The notes: generated by a model from the sequence alone, not told the origin. A stretch of 64,000 nucleotides of DNA from Pseudogemmobacter hezensis (GCF_013155295.1 NZ_JABJXT010000007.1:62001-126000); one strand, 5' to 3'. Shown: positions 8,166 to 16,234, numbered from the stretch's first letter. Numbers and translations: made by a program.

Positions 8166-8399
8166 ATGCAAATTTCTCAAAACCAGCGCGGGCAGCTTGA
8201 GGTGAAACTGCGGCGGCTTACCATCGTCTGTGACATGCAGCCTGATGGGGTTCTCGTCAGCGATTTGGCAGATCTGTGCGAAGAAGCCATCGATGCGATG
8301 ACCGACACTGAGGTAGAGGAATTCCTTTCAGGCGCCCTTGTAACGCCCGCTGTCTACGTGGATGGTCGTCTTTTCCGCCAGAACGGTATGATGCCGTAA
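8166..8399 (+). CDS. Hypothetical 77-aa protein in tRNA-linked island
   Basis: An ORF starting MQISQNQRGQLEVKLRRL with an SD-like AGGAAAG about 10 nt upstream. The product is acidic in its middle (DLADLCEEAIDAMTDTEVEEF) and ends in a short strand/turn tail (AVYVDGRLFRQNGMMP). It is followed eight nucleotides later by a 9-bp hairpin (8408-8437). Codon choice is less GC3-biased than the core genes around it, in keeping with horizontally acquired DNA. No family recognised. Confidence 0.5.
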   Translation: MQISQNQRGQLEVKLRRLTIVCDMQPDGVLVSDLADLCEEAIDAMTDTEVEEFLSGALVTPAVYVDGRLFRQNGMMP

Positions 8400-8407
8400 C
8401 GATAATG

Positions 8408-8437
8408 CCTCTGGCGGAACATTGCGCTTCGCCAGAG
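8408..8437. terminator. Hairpin after the 77-aa ORF
   Basis: CCTCTGGCG (8408-8416) pairs with CGCCAGAGG (8430-8438) around a 13-nt loop. It directly follows the stop at 8399. The following TCAAATTT is only weakly U-rich, so termination is plausible rather than certain. Confidence 0.45.
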
Positions 8438-8723
8438 GTCAAATTTCGCAGTCCCACTTGCGGTGCGGCTCCCACGGACTAACTTTATCGTAAGCCCGCG
8501 ATTTTGCCTCCTGTCGGGTTTCGTATGAATATTTGTTAAACGGTATATGGTTACCCGGTTCGGAGTTGCGTGAATTCCGCGATCCGAACCTCTTGTCAGG
8601 CAACCTCTGACGATCTGAGGGCTTCCTCAGGTCCATCTGGCGCGATGCACATGCACACGCCATATTTCTAGGCAAAACTTGAATTCGTTCAAGAATTATC
8701 AGGGCGGTTTGCGCGAGAGCGAC

Positions 8724-8987
8724 ATGATCCGGTTCGAAGAGGTCATCCGCAAAGTCATTGTCGATGAGCTCTATTCCATCATCGCGAGCTTGACCGCCGC
8801 AAAAGTTGCAGATCTCCTGCTGACGACCAGACAAGCAGCAGAACACCTTGGAACCTCAGTCCACACCCTTGAGGCCTACAGGTACAAAGGGACCGGCCCA
8901 GAGTTCGTGAAATGCGGTGGCAGTATAAGATATTACGCCTCGGCACTGACACAGTGGATCGAAACCGGCGGGGACCGGCCCCACTAA
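8724..8987 (+). CDS. AlpA/excisionase-like helix-turn-helix protein
   Basis: An 87-aa protein whose C-terminal ~55 residues form a MerR/excisionase-type winged helix: LLTTRQAAEHLGTSVHTLEA, then a basic wing region (YRYKGTGPEFVK) and a closing strand/helix (SIRYYASALTQWIE). Such HTH_17 proteins are excisionases or regulators of integrative elements. The ~30-residue N-terminus is helical, perhaps for dimerisation. I chose ATG 8724; a TTG at 8679 would add 15 residues. No integrase gene is left nearby, so it may be an orphan remnant of an element integrated at tRNA-Arg. Confidence 0.65.
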   Translation: MIRFEEVIRKVIVDELYSIIASLTAAKVADLLLTTRQAAEHLGTSVHTLEAYRYKGTGPEFVKCGGSIRYYASALTQWIETGGDRPH

Positions 8988-9005
8988 CCACGCGACGATA
9001 TCGCG

Positions 9006-9052
9006 GGTCTGCAGCGGGGCGCTCCCTGAGATATCGCGACCCGCTGCAGACC
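9006..9052. repeat. 13-bp inverted repeat behind the HTH gene
   Basis: GGTCTGCAGCGGG (9006-9018) and CCCGCTGCAGACC (9040-9052) are perfect inverted copies with a 21-nt spacer. GATATCGCG flanks both arms in the same orientation (8997 and 9029). No U-run follows. It could be a binding or recombination site for the upstream HTH protein, or a transcription-blocking hairpin. Confidence 0.55.
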
Positions 9053-9309
9053 ATTGCTGTGCCCCCCGATGCTCATCCAGCTGACACCAGAGTCGGCGGT
9101 TGAATTTGGCGCGGTTGCGCCGACGGAGCAATGGGCGATCTGCGCAGCGTTTCGGCGGCGCGAATCTGATCGCTCAACCTGGAAATCGGAAATCCATTGT
9201 AGCTATCGCCCAAGCACTTTTTGGGCAAAAGATACACCTGAACGCACCCCGCGGCGGGAAAAGTAAGAACATCTGGGCACTGTTAAAAGGTCGAATTCTC
9301 GTTCGATAC

Positions 9310-9537
9310 ATGGCGATTTACGACAATCTTCATCCTGTAGAGGACCCGCTCGATGCAGTTATCCCTCTGCATCATCTCAGGGGTAACTGGGTGGCGCGCA
9401 TCAACGATCGCGTGCAAGTGCTGATGACGCAGGCCTGGGACAAGTTCGGCCTCGACACAAAGTCTCCCACGATTGCAGATGTTATGCGTTTCGTGCAGGT
9501 GCTGATCCGCGAAGAGAATGCTCTGCGTGCCCACGCG
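9310..9537 (+). pseudogene. 5' fragment of an unknown gene cut by an IS remnant
   Basis: A plus-strand frame starting MAIYDNLHPVEDPLDAVIPL reads as a plausible protein for about 75 residues, with helices around NDRVQVLMTQAWDKFGL and VMRFVQVLIREENALR. It then runs into antisense sequence of an IS3-family orfB near 9537 and continues open without meaning. I interpret it as the front part of a gene whose remainder was lost when the IS inserted. No family recognised; no clear SD, so the original start may lie upstream. Confidence 0.35.
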
Positions 9538-9762
9538 CCGATACCCGAAGCGGCGACGCTTCTCGGCGATCCTGTGCATTTCCTCACGGATTTCCGGGTT
9601 GTCGGGCGGCCTCTCACGCCGCACCGTCTTCGGATCGACACCGATCAGGACGCAGGCCCGACGCTGAGAGGTCGCACGTCGCCGGTTCATTTGAACCGGA
9701 GGCATTTACCGGCTCCACCTTTATCGCCCGCAGCACTGCGTCCCGCCGTTGCATCGGCGTCG
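9537..9762 (-). pseudogene. Truncated and frameshifted IS3-family OrfB
   Basis: The OrfB start (KALTTPMQRRDAVLRAI) is in one frame. It then shifts to another frame for SQRRACVLIGVDPKTVRRE and EKRRRFGYRRVG, which are the conserved N-terminal helices of IS3 OrfB. After FGYRRVG similarity ends. The DDE catalytic domain is absent, so the gene is dead. Confidence 0.78.
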
Positions 9763-10026
9763 TCAGGGCTTTCCCAGCAGATCCTTAAGCAGCACATTGT
9801 CGACCATCGCGTCGGGCAGCAGGCGCTTAAGCGTTGCGTTCTCGTCCTCAAGCTGCTTCAGCCGTTTGGCGTCGGACAGGTCCATCCCGCCATACCTGGC
9901 CTTCAGCTTGTGGAAAGTCGCAGGGCTCAACCCGTGCTTGCGGCACAACTCGGAGGTCGGTAAACCTGCCGCCTGCTCTTTGAGCATCCCGATGATGTGA
10001 GCTTCGGTGAAACGGCTTTTCCTCAT
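9763..10026 (-). CDS. IS3-family transposase OrfA
   Basis: An 87-aa OrfA with the HTH_Tnp_1 domain: KSRFTEAHIIGMLKEQAAGL, LCRKHGLSPATFHKLKARYGGMD, then a leucine-zipper-like segment (LKQLEDENATLKRLLPDAM) used for multimerisation. Full length for the family. In intact elements a -1 frameshift fuses it to OrfB; here orfB is broken, so only the DNA-binding part could be made. Confidence 0.88.
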   Translation of the reverse strand: MRKSRFTEAHIIGMLKEQAAGLPTSELCRKHGLSPATFHKLKARYGGMDLSDAKRLKQLEDENATLKRLLPDAMVDNVLLKDLLGKP

Positions 10027-10129
10027 GTCGTCTGCTCCTTTTCAGGTTGGGCAGACTCTAGATCACGGCGAGGGAACTTCCGGGGGGGGGCAGGTCACCA
10101 CATTTGTCGAGGTGAAGGCGGTCGAGGTC

Positions 10130-10300
10130 CTGTCGCCGCTGCAGTTCGGGCATTACCTGAGCTTCTACAACAGCCGCCGCCCGCATTCGTCGCTTGACGG
10201 GAACACTTTCGACCAAGCCAACTTCAACCAGTCGATGCCCGAAGCGGCAGCGGCCTGAACGAGGCGGAAAACCACTTAGAAAACGCCCGGAACCTGTTCA
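10130..10300 (+). pseudogene. C-terminal scrap of a second IS3-family OrfB
   Basis: On the plus strand, HYLSFYNSRRPHSSLDG followed by FDQANFNQ is the conserved C-terminus of IS3-family OrfB, ending in a TGA at 10256-10258. The sequence AACCTGTTCA (10291-10300) could be its terminal inverted repeat. It lies in the opposite orientation to the adjacent remnant and starts just beyond the latter's inverted repeat, so the left-half element probably inserted into this older copy. Confidence 0.65.
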
Positions 10301-10430
10301 GATAAACCGAGGCACCTCTCTCGCCGGCCTGGTGTGTTTCCACAGCGGCACAAGGACATGGCTGTGATGACAACAGACGCTGGCTTCTCGCAGAAGCCAG
10401 TCACCGCGCCGGCATCAGGTTCTGGCTTCG

Positions 10431-10835
10431 TCATTTGTCAGTATGAACGAGCCGGGATCCATCTGTTTCAGATGCGAACTCCTGTTCCAGGAAGCGCTCG
10501 AACTGGTCTAGATCCACCGGCTCATACTGACCAAAGGCCTGCATCCACACCGAGGCCGCGCGCAGGGCGCCGGGATCCAGCTTGCACCATACGACCCGGC
10601 CGCGACGCTCGCGGGTGATCAGCCTGGCCTCGGCCAACACCGCCAGATGCTTTGATATTGCCGCGAGGCTGATCGAAAACGGCTCGGCCACATCGGTGAC
10701 CGCCATATCGTCCTCAAGCAGCATTGCAAGGATCGCGCGGCGCGTCGGATCGGCAAGCGCGGCGAAGGTTAGATCCAGCGCCGGATCATTGGGCAGCGCA
10801 GAGGGCGAGGTTGCAGGAGGGGCGGGCTGGGACAT
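10431..10835 (-). CDS. ArsR/SmtB-family transcriptional regulator
   Basis: A 134-aa winged-helix regulator. ALADPTRRAILAMLLEDDMAV is the typical first helix, the recognition region is ISLAAISKHLAVLAEARLIT, and the wing is RRGRVVWCKLDP. The metal-binding ELCVCDL motif of ArsR/SmtB metal sensors is absent. The C-terminal QYEPVDLDQFERFLEQE is typical of the subgroup often paired with SRPBCC proteins, but none is adjacent. A short inverted repeat lies about 45 nt upstream of its start and could be its own operator. Confidence 0.85.
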   Translation of the reverse strand: MSQPAPPATSPSALPNDPALDLTFAALADPTRRAILAMLLEDDMAVTDVAEPFSISLAAISKHLAVLAEARLITRERRGRVVWCKLDPGALRAASVWMQAFGQYEPVDLDQFERFLEQEFASETDGSRLVHTDK

Positions 10836-10879
10836 GATGCAATATCACCCGCCAACGCGGGCCGCGCAATCCCGCATAG

Positions 10880-10895
10880 TCAACCGATTTGTTGA
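10880..10895. promoter_or_regulatory. Possible operator upstream of the ArsR-type gene
   Basis: TCAAC (10880-10884) and GTTGA (10891-10895) form an inverted repeat with a 6-nt spacer, placed about 45 nt upstream of the regulator. Autoregulation is common in the family, but the site is short and unproven. Confidence 0.3.
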
Positions 10896-11017
10896 ATGTC
10901 GCCCCGGGCCCGGAATGGCCCGTTTTTGCGCCGGATGCGGATGCGGCGGCGCGTGCTAATTTCGATTACATATTGAAAACAATCGGTTGCCCTGGGTGGC
11001 GGGCTGTTCACGTAAGG

Positions 11018-11046
11018 TTGACTCATTGGGCGGTGCCGCATAGAAG
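11018..11046 (+). promoter_or_regulatory. Candidate promoter of the atp F0 operon
   Basis: TTGACT (11018-11023) and TAGAAG (11041-11046) with 17-nt spacing, 25 nt before the atpI start. Confidence 0.5.
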
Positions 11047-11070
11047 GCAACGAAGTGTCATGGGGGCGAA

Positions 11071-11427
11071 ATGGCGTCTGAACCCGATCCTGGCAGGCTG
11101 AGAGCGCTGGAACAGCGACTGGAAGATCTGAAGGGCAAGGCGAAGCCGCAGCGAACCTCGGTGGCAAAGGGAATCTCGCATGGCGAGCTTGCCTGGAGGA
11201 TGGTGATCGAGCTTTCAACCGGCATCATGGTCGGGACGGGGATCGGTTACGGGCTGGATCATTTGTTCGGCACGCTGCCCATCTTTCTGGTGATCCTCTC
11301 GCTGCTCGGCTTTGTGGCTGGTGTCCGCACGATGATGGGCACGGCGCGCGAAGACGCAGAGAAACGCGCGGCGGCGGCCGCAAGAGACAGTCAGGCGGCA
11401 CAGGTCGCCCCGGATGAAGGAAAGTGA
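11071..11427 (+). CDS. atpI: ATP synthase protein I (AtpI)
   Basis: A 118-aa AtpI, a membrane protein thought to help assemble the c-ring. After a polar N-terminus it has two membrane segments ([20 protein letters not shown] and [17 protein letters not shown]), with the Gly-rich pattern and [10 protein letters not shown] typical of alphaproteobacterial AtpI. The C-terminus is a charged Ala-rich tail. It is the first gene of the F0 operon; atpB begins within a few nucleotides of its stop. Confidence 0.88.
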   Translation: MASEPDPGRLRALEQRLEDLKGKAKPQRTSVAKGISHGELAWRMVIELSTGIMVGTGIGYGLDHLFGTLPIFLVILSLLGFVAGVRTMMGTAREDAEKRAAAAARDSQAAQVAPDEGK

Positions 11428-11429
11428 AC

Positions 11430-12194
11430 GTGGCGGCAGAGAGCACAACGGCTGAAGGCGCAAGCGGTTTTGCGATCCATCCGATGGATCAGTTCGTCGT
11501 GAAGCCGCTGTTCGGCGATGGTCCGGTCAACTGGTACACGCCGACCAATGTGACGCTGTGGATGGGTGTGGCGATCATTGCGATCTTCGCGCTTTTCGTG
11601 CTGGCAACCCGCCATCGCGGCATCATCCCGACCCGCATGCAGTCGATCGCCGAGGTCTTCTACGGCTTCATCCACAATATGGTTGAGGAAGTCGCAGGCC
11701 ATGACGGGGTGAAATACTTCCCCTATGTCATGACGCTGTTCCTCTTTATCCTGCTGTCGAACCTGCTGGGCCTTCTGCCCATGAGCTTCACCACCACCTC
11801 GCATGTTGCCGTGACTGCGTCGCTGGCAATGCTGGTTTTCCTTGGGGTGACGCTGATCGGTGTGGCACGTAAGGGTCTTGGCTTCTTCTCGATGTTCTGG
11901 GTTTCGTCGGCACCGCTGGCGCTGCGCCCGATCCTCGCGGTGATCGAGATCATCTCTTACATCATGCGCCCGGTTTCGCATTCGATCCGTCTTGCAGGCA
12001 ACCTGCTGGCAGGTCACGCCGTTCTGAAGGTTTTCGCGGGCTTTGCCTCGATGGCGATCATCTCGCCGCTCGCGATCGCAGGTGCCGTTGGCATCTATGC
12101 GCTTGAGGTGCTCGTGGCCTTTGTTCAGGCCTATGTCTTCACCATCCTGACCTGCGTCTATCTGAAAGACGCGGTGGGCGACGCCCATCACTAA
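11430..12194 (+). CDS. atpB: F0F1 ATP synthase subunit a
   Basis: Subunit a forms the proton half-channels next to the c-ring. The product of ~254 aa has about six membrane spans. [13 protein letters not shown] contains the essential Arg, and [15 protein letters not shown] is the usual last helix. I choose GTG 11430, eight nt behind AAGGA; GTG 11424, overlapping the atpI stop, is a close alternative. Confidence 0.95.
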   Translation: MAAESTTAEGASGFAIHPMDQFVVKPLFGDGPVNWYTPTNVTLWMGVAIIAIFALFVLATRHRGIIPTRMQSIAEVFYGFIHNMVEEVAGHDGVKYFPYVMTLFLFILLSNLLGLLPMSFTTTSHVAVTASLAMLVFLGVTLIGVARKGLGFFSMFWVSSAPLALRPILAVIEIISYIMRPVSHSIRLAGNLLAGHAVLKVFAGFASMAIISPLAIAGAVGIYALEVLVAFVQAYVFTILTCVYLKDAVGDAHH

Positions 12195-12242
12195 GGTCCG
12201 GGTCTAAATCTCAGCCATTCCCAGCTTACAGGAGTATATCAC

Positions 12243-12479
12243 ATGGGCGGCGAACTCGCAGAATTCGGCAAATACATCGGTGCAGGCCTTGCAGCATTCG
12301 GTCTGGCTGGCGCTGGTCTCGGTGTGGGTAACATCGTTGGCAAGTTCCTCGAAGGCGCTCTGCGCAACCCGTCGGCTGCACAATCGCAGACCGCAAACCT
12401 CTTCGTCGGCATCGCTTTCGCAGAAGCTCTCGGGATCTTCTCGTTCCTGATCGCTCTGCTGCTGATGTTCGCAGTCTGA
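12243..12479 (+). CDS. atpE: F0F1 ATP synthase subunit c
   Basis: A 78-aa hairpin of two membrane helices joined by the polar loop [12 protein letters not shown]. The proton-binding acid is Glu61 in [13 protein letters not shown]. The N-terminal helix has the GxGxGxG packing pattern. SD AGGAG is strong. Separate SDs and spacer around this gene fit the need for many c copies per complex. Confidence 0.96.
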   Translation: MGGELAEFGKYIGAGLAAFGLAGAGLGVGNIVGKFLEGALRNPSAAQSQTANLFVGIAFAEALGIFSFLIALLLMFAV

Positions 12480-12565
12480 TCTGCTTCTGACGGATAAGTG
12501 GGAAGCGGCGCGGGTCGGCAACGGCTGGCGCCCTTCCTGTTCAGAAGAGATCGACGGAGAGCATT

Positions 12566-13117
12566 ATGGCAACGGAAACCCACGGCGTTAACTGGCACCA
12601 GGAGTGCCTTTATGACGCAGGCGGCGCCAAGGGCATGCCGCAGCTCTGCACAGACTGGATGCCCAATCAGGTGTTCTGGCTGGCAGTCGCGCTGGTGGTG
12701 TTGTTCGTGATCCTCTCGCGTATTGCCTTGCCGCGCATCGGTGCGGTTCTGGCAGAGCGCAAGGGAACGATCACCAATGATCTCGCCGCCGCCGAAGAGC
12801 TGAAGCTCAAGGCGCTTGAGGCTGAGAAAGCCTATAATGAGGCGCTGGCCACCGCCCGCACCGAGGCTGCGAAGATCATCGCAGCGGCAAAAGCCGACAT
12901 CCAGAAAGACCTGGATCAGGCAACGGCCAAAGCAGATGCGGAAATCACGGCACGTGTGACGGAATCCGAAGCGAAGATCGCCGAGATCCGCGCCGGCGCT
13001 GAAGAGGCGGTGCAGGCCGTCGCAAAAGACACCGCGAAAGAGCTGGTTTCGGCTTTGGGTGGTGCGGCTGATGCGCGTTCGGTGACCGCTGCGATCAATG
13101 CCCGGCTGAAAGGATAA
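12566..13117 (+). CDS. atpG: F0F1 ATP synthase subunit b'
   Basis: A 183-aa b' subunit of the peripheral stalk. One membrane helix lies at residues ~35-56 ([20 protein letters not shown]) and is followed by a long charged coiled coil rich in Ala, Glu and Lys. The N-terminal ~35 residues (with three Cys/Trp-containing segments) are an alphaproteobacterial feature. It precedes atpF by 4 nt, so b and b' are made as a pair, as in photosynthetic bacteria and their relatives. The symbol is variously atpF', atpG or atpX. Confidence 0.9.
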   Translation: MATETHGVNWHQECLYDAGGAKGMPQLCTDWMPNQVFWLAVALVVLFVILSRIALPRIGAVLAERKGTITNDLAAAEELKLKALEAEKAYNEALATARTEAAKIIAAAKADIQKDLDQATAKADAEITARVTESEAKIAEIRAGAEEAVQAVAKDTAKELVSALGGAADARSVTAAINARLKG

Positions 13118-13121
13118 GGCG

Positions 13122-13682
13122 ATGAAAAAACTTCTCATCTCCGCCGCAGCCGCGCTGACCGCGTCACCTGCAATGGCGGCTTCGGGCCCGTTCTTCTCGC
13201 TGGGCAGTACCGATTTCGTCGTTCTGATCGCCTTCCTGATCTTTGTCGGCATCCTGCTTTATGCAGGCGTGCCGGGGATGATCGGGCGTCTGCTTGACAA
13301 GCGTGCGGCCACCATCAAGGCCGAGCTGGAAGAGGCCCGCGCCCTGCGTGAAGAGGCAAAGACCATCCTCGCTTCTTATGAGCGCAAGCAAAAAGAAGTG
13401 CTGGAGCAGTCTGAGCGCATCATCGCAACCGCGAAGGACGAGGCCCGTGCAGCCGCCGACAAGGCGCGTGCGGATCTGAAGATCTCGATCGAGCGTCGTC
13501 TGCAGGCTGCCGAAGAGCAAATCGCTCTGGCAGAGCAGACCGCGGTCCGTCAGGTTCGGGAACGTGCGGTGGCAGTTGCTGTTGCGGCAGCCGGCGATTT
13601 GCTGGCGAAGAACAGCAGCGAAGAATGGGCGGCAGCATCGATTGACGATGCGATTGCCCAGGTTGATGCAAAGCTGCACTGA
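13122..13682 (+). CDS. atpF: F0F1 ATP synthase subunit b
   Basis: A 186-aa b subunit. It starts with a signal-like hydrophobic segment (KKLLISAAAALTASPAMAA), has a main membrane helix at TDFVVLIAFLIFVGILLY, then the long EEARALREEAKTILASYERK coiled coil of the stalk. It is the last gene of the F0 operon and is followed by a strong terminator. F1 genes are not in this window, consistent with the split F0/F1 operons of Rhodobacteraceae. Confidence 0.93.
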   Translation: MKKLLISAAAALTASPAMAASGPFFSLGSTDFVVLIAFLIFVGILLYAGVPGMIGRLLDKRAATIKAELEEARALREEAKTILASYERKQKEVLEQSERIIATAKDEARAAADKARADLKISIERRLQAAEEQIALAEQTAVRQVRERAVAVAVAAAGDLLAKNSSEEWAAASIDDAIAQVDAKLH

Positions 13683-13701
13683 TCTGCGCTGAAAGATTTA
13701 A

Positions 13702-13729
13702 AAAAGCCCCGGTTTTCCGGGGCTTTTTT
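13702..13729. terminator. Terminator after the atp F0 operon
   Basis: AAAAGCCCCGG, loop TTTT, CCGGGGCTTTTTT. A near-perfect bidirectional intrinsic terminator between atpF (plus) and trpF (minus). Confidence 0.9.
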
Positions 13730-13772
13730 CGTATCTGGTGGCCCTTTCCCTGGGGCTTTTCCCGGCCTGTGC

Positions 13773-14453
13773 TCAGCGCAGGCGGGGGATGGCCGGGTCG
13801 GCCTGCGCGGGCCCGAGGGCGGCTTTCGTGAAGGCCGTGATCTTTGCCAGATCCTTGACGCCTGGCGCACTTTCGACGCCGGAAGAGACATCGACCTGGC
13901 GGGCATTGGTCAGCCGGATCGCCTCGGCGACATTGCCGGGTGTCAGCCCGCCTGCCAGCATCCAGGGCTTCAGCCACCGCCGCTGCGCCACCAGCCGCCA
14001 GTCAAAGCTAAGGCCATTGCCGCCGGGCAGGGCGGCATCTTTGGGCGGTTTCGCGTCGATCAGCAGCTGATCGGCGACCAGCGCATATTCCATAAGGGGC
14101 GCCAGATCGCCCTCATCCGCGACGCCGATGGCCTTCATCACCGGCAGGCCAAAGCGCTGGCGGATCTGGGCCACGCGCTCGGGGCTTTCATGGCCATGCA
14201 GCTGCAGCATATCCAGCGGCACCTGGGCCAGTATTGCATCAAGCGCTGCGTCATCGGCATCGACCACCAGCCCCACCTTGCACAGGCCGTCAGGTGCGCT
14301 CAGCGCGGCTGTGCGGGCCTCTTCGGGGGTGACATTGCGGGGTGACTTGCCAAAGAACACAAAGCCCACATAGGCCGCGCCTGCGGCCGCTGCCGCTGTG
14401 ACCTCGGCCGGGTGGCGCAGCCCGCAGATCTTGGCGCGGATTGCGGCGCTCAT
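13773..14453 (-). CDS. trpF: Phosphoribosylanthranilate isomerase
   Basis: A 226-aa TIM-barrel enzyme of tryptophan synthesis (PRA to CdRP). [12 protein letters not shown] holds the catalytic Cys (residue 10), LLIDAKPP the catalytic Asp, and [10 protein letters not shown] plus VDVSSGVES bind phosphate. It overlaps the upstream LapA-domain gene by ATGA. In this lineage trpF and trpB are usually close; here they are about 5 kb apart, on opposite strands, with ihfB, rpsA and cmk between. Confidence 0.95.
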   Translation of the reverse strand: MSAAIRAKICGLRHPAEVTAAAAAGAAYVGFVFFGKSPRNVTPEEARTAALSAPDGLCKVGLVVDADDAALDAILAQVPLDMLQLHGHESPERVAQIRQRFGLPVMKAIGVADEGDLAPLMEYALVADQLLIDAKPPKDAALPGGNGLSFDWRLVAQRRWLKPWMLAGGLTPGNVAEAIRLTNARQVDVSSGVESAPGVKDLAKITAFTKAALGPAQADPAIPRLR

Positions 14454-14812
14454 TTCGCGTCATCCGCCGCCAGGATCGCCAGGACCTCATCCTTTGGCGG
14501 CACCGAATTGCTGTCTTTCAGAACCGCCAGTTCGCGTTCAAGCCGGGCGACGGCTTTGGTCTGGGTCTTTGCGGTCTGGCGCAGGCGCATCTCGCGCAGC
14601 CACTCCCAGACAAAGCCCACCAGAATGCCAAGCGCGATTGCACCCAGGATCACCACGAAAAGCGGCAGCGACCAGCCCGGGCCGATGCCCAGCATATTGC
14701 CGATCCCCTCTGGCACAAGGCGCAGCGTCACCGTGCCCCGGTTGGCCAGCGCCAGTGTCAGCAGAACAAGTCCTGTGACAGCTACAAAAATAAGGCGAAG
14801 GTAACGCAACAT
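14450..14812 (-). CDS. LapA-domain (DUF1049) membrane protein
   Basis: A 120-aa inner-membrane protein with two N-terminal spans (around [21 protein letters not shown] and [20 protein letters not shown]) joined by a short loop, then a cytoplasmic coiled coil (ELAVLKDSN). This is the LapA/LapB lipopolysaccharide-assembly family layout, also called DUF1049. It is coupled to trpF by ATGA overlap and lies 211 nt downstream of ihfB, a conserved alphaproteobacterial neighbourhood. The precise role in alphaproteobacteria is not known to me. Confidence 0.82.
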   Translation of the reverse strand: MLRYLRLIFVAVTGLVLLTLALANRGTVTLRLVPEGIGNMLGIGPGWSLPLFVVILGAIALGILVGFVWEWLREMRLRQTAKTQTKAVARLERELAVLKDSNSVPPKDEVLAILAADDAK

Positions 14813-15023
14813 GATCTGCCACTCCGTTCAGTCCGGGCGGGGCCATCGCCCCTTTCCGGGAATATCATCGGGGCATGTCCAGGCCCCTGCCGGGGAATAT
14901 CACCCTTCCGCTGCCCGGGTTCAACCCGCAGCCGCATACTGCCCGACAGGCCAGGCAGATCCAGGGTGAATTACGCCAGTGTTTGAAAACGCCAGTGTCT
15001 GAAAGGCGGGTTATCGCGCTTTG

Positions 15024-15305
15024 TCAGCGGCCGTTCAGGCGGTCGCGCAGCAGCTTGCCGGTCTTGAAGAAGGGCACGCGTTTGTCCTCGACCTCGACCG
15101 CCTCGCCGGTGCGCGGGTTGCGCCCGGTGCGGGCGTCACGTTCTTTGACCGAGAAGGCGCCAAAGCCGCGCAGCTCAACCCGATCACCGCGCGACAACGC
15201 CTCGATCACCTCTTCAAAAACGGTGTTCACGATACGCTCGACATGGCGTTGGGTCAGATGCGGGTTCTCGTCTGCGATCTTCTGGATCAGTTCCGAGCGG
15301 ATCAT
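15024..15305 (-). CDS. ihfB: Integration host factor subunit beta
   Basis: A 93-aa DNA-bending protein of the HU/IHF family. [17 protein letters not shown] is an IHF-beta start and [20 protein letters not shown] contains the beta-arm with the intercalating Pro (RNPRTG). Start at 15305 is set by a GGGAGAG SD; the frame runs open further upstream but without Met. The upstream 272-nt gap holds a 15-bp palindrome. Confidence 0.95.
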   Translation of the reverse strand: MIRSELIQKIADENPHLTQRHVERIVNTVFEEVIEALSRGDRVELRGFGAFSVKERDARTGRNPRTGEAVEVEDKRVPFFKTGKLLRDRLNGR

Positions 15306-15530
15306 CCGGTCTCTCCCATTACGCTGCTTGTGGCGGGCCCGGTTTTGCGGGCACGACGAGTATCTGGGAATATAAGAATAAAACCCGGCATGAGGCAAAT
15401 GAAAACAAGAGCCTGGCGGGTGCTGAGCCCCGGCTGAGGGGCTGTCCTATGCGGAACCCTGCTACAAGCCGCCAGGACATGGCGCAAAGCCGCCTGATGA
15501 GGCTGCCTTTCAGGGGCTTGCCATATAAGA

Positions 15531-15545
15531 GAAACGAATCGTTTC
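15531..15545. promoter_or_regulatory. 15-bp palindrome upstream of ihfB
   Basis: GAAACGA-A-TCGTTTC, arms of 7 bp around one base, 225 nt upstream of ihfB and 33 nt beyond the end of the preceding minus-strand gene. It could be an operator; no regulator is assigned. Confidence 0.35.
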
Positions 15546-15577
15546 GGGTATTGGCCTGTGATTTTCAGCCCATACCC

Positions 15578-16231
15578 TTAGCCGATGACGGGGCCACGAC
15601 ACCGCTGCATCAGGCTGTCGGGGGGCATCGGTGGCTGGCCGCCCCAGAACCAGTCGCGCCAGATCATGCTATTGGGGGTGTCTATCGCGAAGCCGGTTGG
15701 ACTGTTTAATCCTCCGCGCGCAGGTATCTGAGTATACCCGGTTGAAAATGCTCTTATTGAGTCCAGGTCAGGTTCTGTCGGTCCCAAGGCGGCCTGAACT
15801 GCGAGGAACGGCACGAGACCGAGGCTGATCTCAGTGGCACCGGTGTCAAATACGTTGGTGCTGAACTGCAACATGGTGTTCGCGCCTGCATGACGGTCTA
15901 TCGCCAGCCAATCTTCGCAGGGGGAGACCGAGACGGGAAAGCCTCGGCTGAGAAAGGTGTGAATATCGTAGAAATACCCGGCATCTGAGAGCGCCATGAA
16001 GGGCAGCGGCGAATGATCTTCAAGTAATTCTGCATGCTTGATGAATGCGTTCTCGAGGACACTGACGCCAAAGCTCATCTTCCCATTTATGAAACGGGGA
16101 ACCAGTTGTGAGGGTGAGCAGCGGGTGCCATCGGGAGCATCGCCGTAACACTTATGCATAAACGCCTCTGGCAGGTCGACCGCGAGGACAGGGGCGCGTT
16201 TGCGGAAGCTGAAGGGCTTCCGGCTGCGCAA
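15578..16231 (-). CDS. Hypothetical protein between rpsA and ihfB
   Basis: An open frame of up to 217 aa with no family I recognise. It is not a shadow of another gene, and its residues look like a real soluble protein (ISLGLVPFLAVQAALG, PTGFAIDTPNSMIWRDW). Cysteines occur at CYGDAPDGTRC, CEDW and near the C-terminus. The start is unclear: TTG 16231 lies 3 nt after the preceding stop, and the first Met (MHKCYG, ~16159) is 24 residues later. A coupled ATG overlapping the preceding stop is in a frame that soon ends, so a frameshift near the 5' end is possible. Codon use is less GC-biased than neighbours, suggesting acquisition. Confidence 0.5.
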   Translation of the reverse strand: MRSRKPFSFRKRAPVLAVDLPEAFMHKCYGDAPDGTRCSPSQLVPRFINGKMSFGVSVLENAFIKHAELLEDHSPLPFMALSDAGYFYDIHTFLSRGFPVSVSPCEDWLAIDRHAGANTMLQFSTNVFDTGATEISLGLVPFLAVQAALGPTEPDLDSIRAFSTGYTQIPARGGLNSPTGFAIDTPNSMIWRDWFWGGQPPMPPDSLMQRCRGPVIG

Positions 16232-16234
16232 GGA

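Larger units (their letters stand above)
9537..10097 (-). mobile_element. IS3-family (IS407-like) element remnant, left half
   Basis: Read on the minus strand, the element begins at 10097 with TGACCTGCCCCC, the terminal inverted repeat style of the IS407 group. An intact orfA (10026-9763) and the damaged start of orfB follow. Homology to orfB stops around 9537, where unrelated plus-strand coding sequence begins. The right half and right inverted repeat are missing, so it cannot transpose by itself. Confidence 0.75.

Noticed and set aside
8439-8550. Minus-strand peptide resembling the C-terminus of an IS3-type OrfB (YETRQEAKSRAYDKV)
   Set aside because: The similarity is limited to a few residues and lacks the YNxxRxHSxL motif; it overlaps no other IS feature. 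Too weak to call.
7878-10430. Second copy of the tRNA-Arg 3' end as an attachment site
   Set aside because: I looked for the T-arm and acceptor sequence downstream; only short GGGATCCA-like matches near 10450 and 10573 were found, which are not tRNA-derived.
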